Below the pieces are notes generated by a model that was not told where the DNA came from, made no database searches, and was given only the letters and a program-made list of their open reading frames with translations. The position numbers and the translations under genes are program-made. A stretch of DNA of 6,585 nt, from the NCBI GenBank assembly GCA_011523485.1, contig WTGR01000013.1, positions 1-6,585 of the forward strand. Direction: 5' to 3'. This DNA is from Acidobacteriota bacterium (lineage in GTDB: Bacteria > Acidobacteriota > Vicinamibacteria > Vicinamibacterales > UBA8438). Positions 5,488 through 6,585 of the stretch are shown piece after piece; the first letter of the stretch is position 1; every line of letters starts with the position of its first letter.

Positions 5488-6585
5488 AAGTGCGCGGCGC
5501 CGCACACCTTCAGCACGCGACCGCCTCGCCGCATGCGGTAGGGGTGCTTCACGCCGGGGCTGACGACGTAGTCGTTCCCCTCCGGGTAACGGGCACGAAA
5601 GGCATCGATGGCCTTCGCTTCCACCTGGTCCGGATTGATCCTGCACTCCACCAGATCCACCCGATCGCGGGCGCGGCGGATCACGAAGTCGACCTCGCGG
5701 TGCGCCTTGTCGCGCCAGTAGAAGACCCGCTCGTCCCCGAACCGGATGCGCAGGGCGTCCAGAACGAGGTGCTCCCACAGCAGCCCGCGGTCGTCGTCGC
5801 GGATGCGGTCCCAACCCTTCTCGAAGGTGACGAAGCCGGTGTCGAAGGCGTAGCACCTGGGACGCCTGACGATCTCGCCCGCGCCGCCGCCGTGAAAGGG
5901 ACGCAGCAAGTGCACGGCATGGGCGGTCGCCAGCGCCTGCACGTGCGACATGACGGTCGGGCGGCTCATCTCGCTCAGCGTCGCCAGGCGGCCGTAGTCG
6001 AGCTGGCCGCCGCTCTGGCGCAGCAGCACCCGGAACAGCGCCAGGAACCCGCGGCGATTGCGGACACCGAACAGCTCCAGCACGTCGCGCGCGTAGAAGC
6101 TGTCCATCCACTCGCTGAAGAACGCAGGCTCCTTGCGCGCGGCGAGCAGCGGCTCGGGCAGGCCACCGTGCAGCAGGCGGCGGTCGAGGTCCGGGGCCCC
6201 GAGCCAGTCGGCGCATTCGTCCCACGGCACGGGACACAGGTGCACGGCCTCCTTCCGCCCCGTGAGCGCGTCGCGGAACTTGCGCGTCGCGGCCAGCGTG
6301 GAAGATCCGGTCGCCAGCACACGAAGCCCCGGATAGGCGTCGGCCGCTATCTTCAGCAGGCGGCTGGGATCGTCCAGGCGGTGCACCTCGTCGAGAACCA
6401 GCACCGCTCCCGGCGGCTGGCCGTCGAAGTACAGTTCCGGATCGGCGAGCATCCGTCCGACGGAGGGCAGGTCGCAGTTCAGATGCACCGCATCCGGCAG
6501 CATGCGGGCGAGCGTGGTCTTGCCGACGCGACGGACGCCCGAGAGCCAGACGATCGCCCGGCGGGACCAGGCGCGTTCTATGCGC
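5484..6585 (-). CDS. AAA-family ATPase with DUF4143 domain, N-terminus off the right edge
   Basis: The 366 visible residues lack only the start; the frame is open to the window edge and family members usually begin a short way before this point. The ATPase (AAA_14-type) part shows Walker A GVRRVGKT (visible 16-23), Walker B AVLVLDEVHRL (60-70) and a sensor-like VLATGSS (89-95). The DUF4143 part follows, with GGLPEPLLA, FYARDVLELFGV, a winged-helix-like stretch LATLSEMSRPTVMSHVQAL and a C-terminal PD-(D/E)XK-like region (FYWRDKAHREVDFVI ... LVECRI). The family is widespread and often multi-copy; its cellular role is not established, and links to DNA or defence are inferred. The usual ExK-type motif here reads Glu-Cys-Arg: Arg315 (codon 5640-5642) is AGG, rare in a gene that otherwise mostly uses CGN, so it may be a recent Lys-to-Arg change. 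A bulged hairpin overlaps the stop codon. Confidence 0.9.
   Translation of the reverse strand, partial: RIERAWSRRAIVWLSGVRRVGKTTLARMLPDAVHLNCDLPSVGRMLADPELYFDGQPPGAVLVLDEVHRLDDPSRLLKIAADAYPGLRVLATGSSTLAATRKFRDALTGRKEAVHLCPVPWDECADWLGAPDLDRRLLHGGLPEPLLAARKEPAFFSEWMDSFYARDVLELFGVRNRRGFLALFRVLLRQSGGQLDYGRLATLSEMSRPTVMSHVQALATAHAVHLLRPFHGGGAGEIVRRPRCYAFDTGFVTFEKGWDRIRDDDRGLLWEHLVLDALRIRFGDERVFYWRDKAHREVDFVIRRARDRVDLVECRINPDQVEAKAIDAFRARYPEGNDYVVSPGVKHPYRMRRGGRVLKVCGAAHL

Noticed and set aside
5129..6585. The DUF4143 and XRE genes as a toxin-antitoxin or defence pair
   Set aside because: They are separated by 112 bp with two hairpins and have no overlap or coupling; no toxin domain is visible, so the claim is not supported beyond proximity.

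Overview
This is a very GC-rich bacterial window. Almost every codon ends in G or C, so long spurious frames open on both strands. A DUF1552-family Tat-exported protein, a secreted amidase-signature enzyme and a DUF4143 ATPase together resemble Acidobacteriota (Vicinamibacteria-like) or another GC-rich environmental lineage. That placement is inference from gene content, with no marker gene to confirm it.

Layout. Bases 1-725 (minus) hold the N-terminal 241 residues of a DUF1552 protein that runs off the left edge. A 218-bp divergent gap (726-943) carries a plausible sigma70-type promoter for the rightward genes and a small palindrome/direct-repeat cluster on the leftward side. Bases 944-4642 (plus) form a tight three-gene operon: an exported amidase, an ABC-2-type ATPase and its ABC-2 permease. 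The reading frames overlap by 4 and 8 bases, which implies translational coupling. The enzyme and exporter are probably made together, but the substrate of neither can be read from the sequence.

From 4647 to the right edge everything is on the minus strand and has an accessory character. Reading leftward, there is a 5'-truncated AAA/DUF4143 ATPase (>6585-5484), a very short XRE-type helix-turn-helix protein (5371-5129), and a small single-pass membrane protein with a heptad coiled coil (5054-4647). The XRE protein looks like only the N-terminal DNA-binding part of a larger XRE/ImmA-type regulator. The coiled coil is encoded by six tandem 21-bp repeats. The last gene converges on the permease with four bases between the stop codons. 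The 112-bp gap between the DUF4143 and XRE genes contains two bulged inverted repeats.

No RNA genes, CRISPR arrays, insertion sequences or integrase genes were seen. I did not find a clear new multi-gene system. The points most worth a second look are the coupled amidase/exporter operon, the apparent Lys-to-Arg change in the nuclease-like motif of the DUF4143 protein, the truncated XRE protein with its strong ribosome binding site, and the repeat-built coiled coil.
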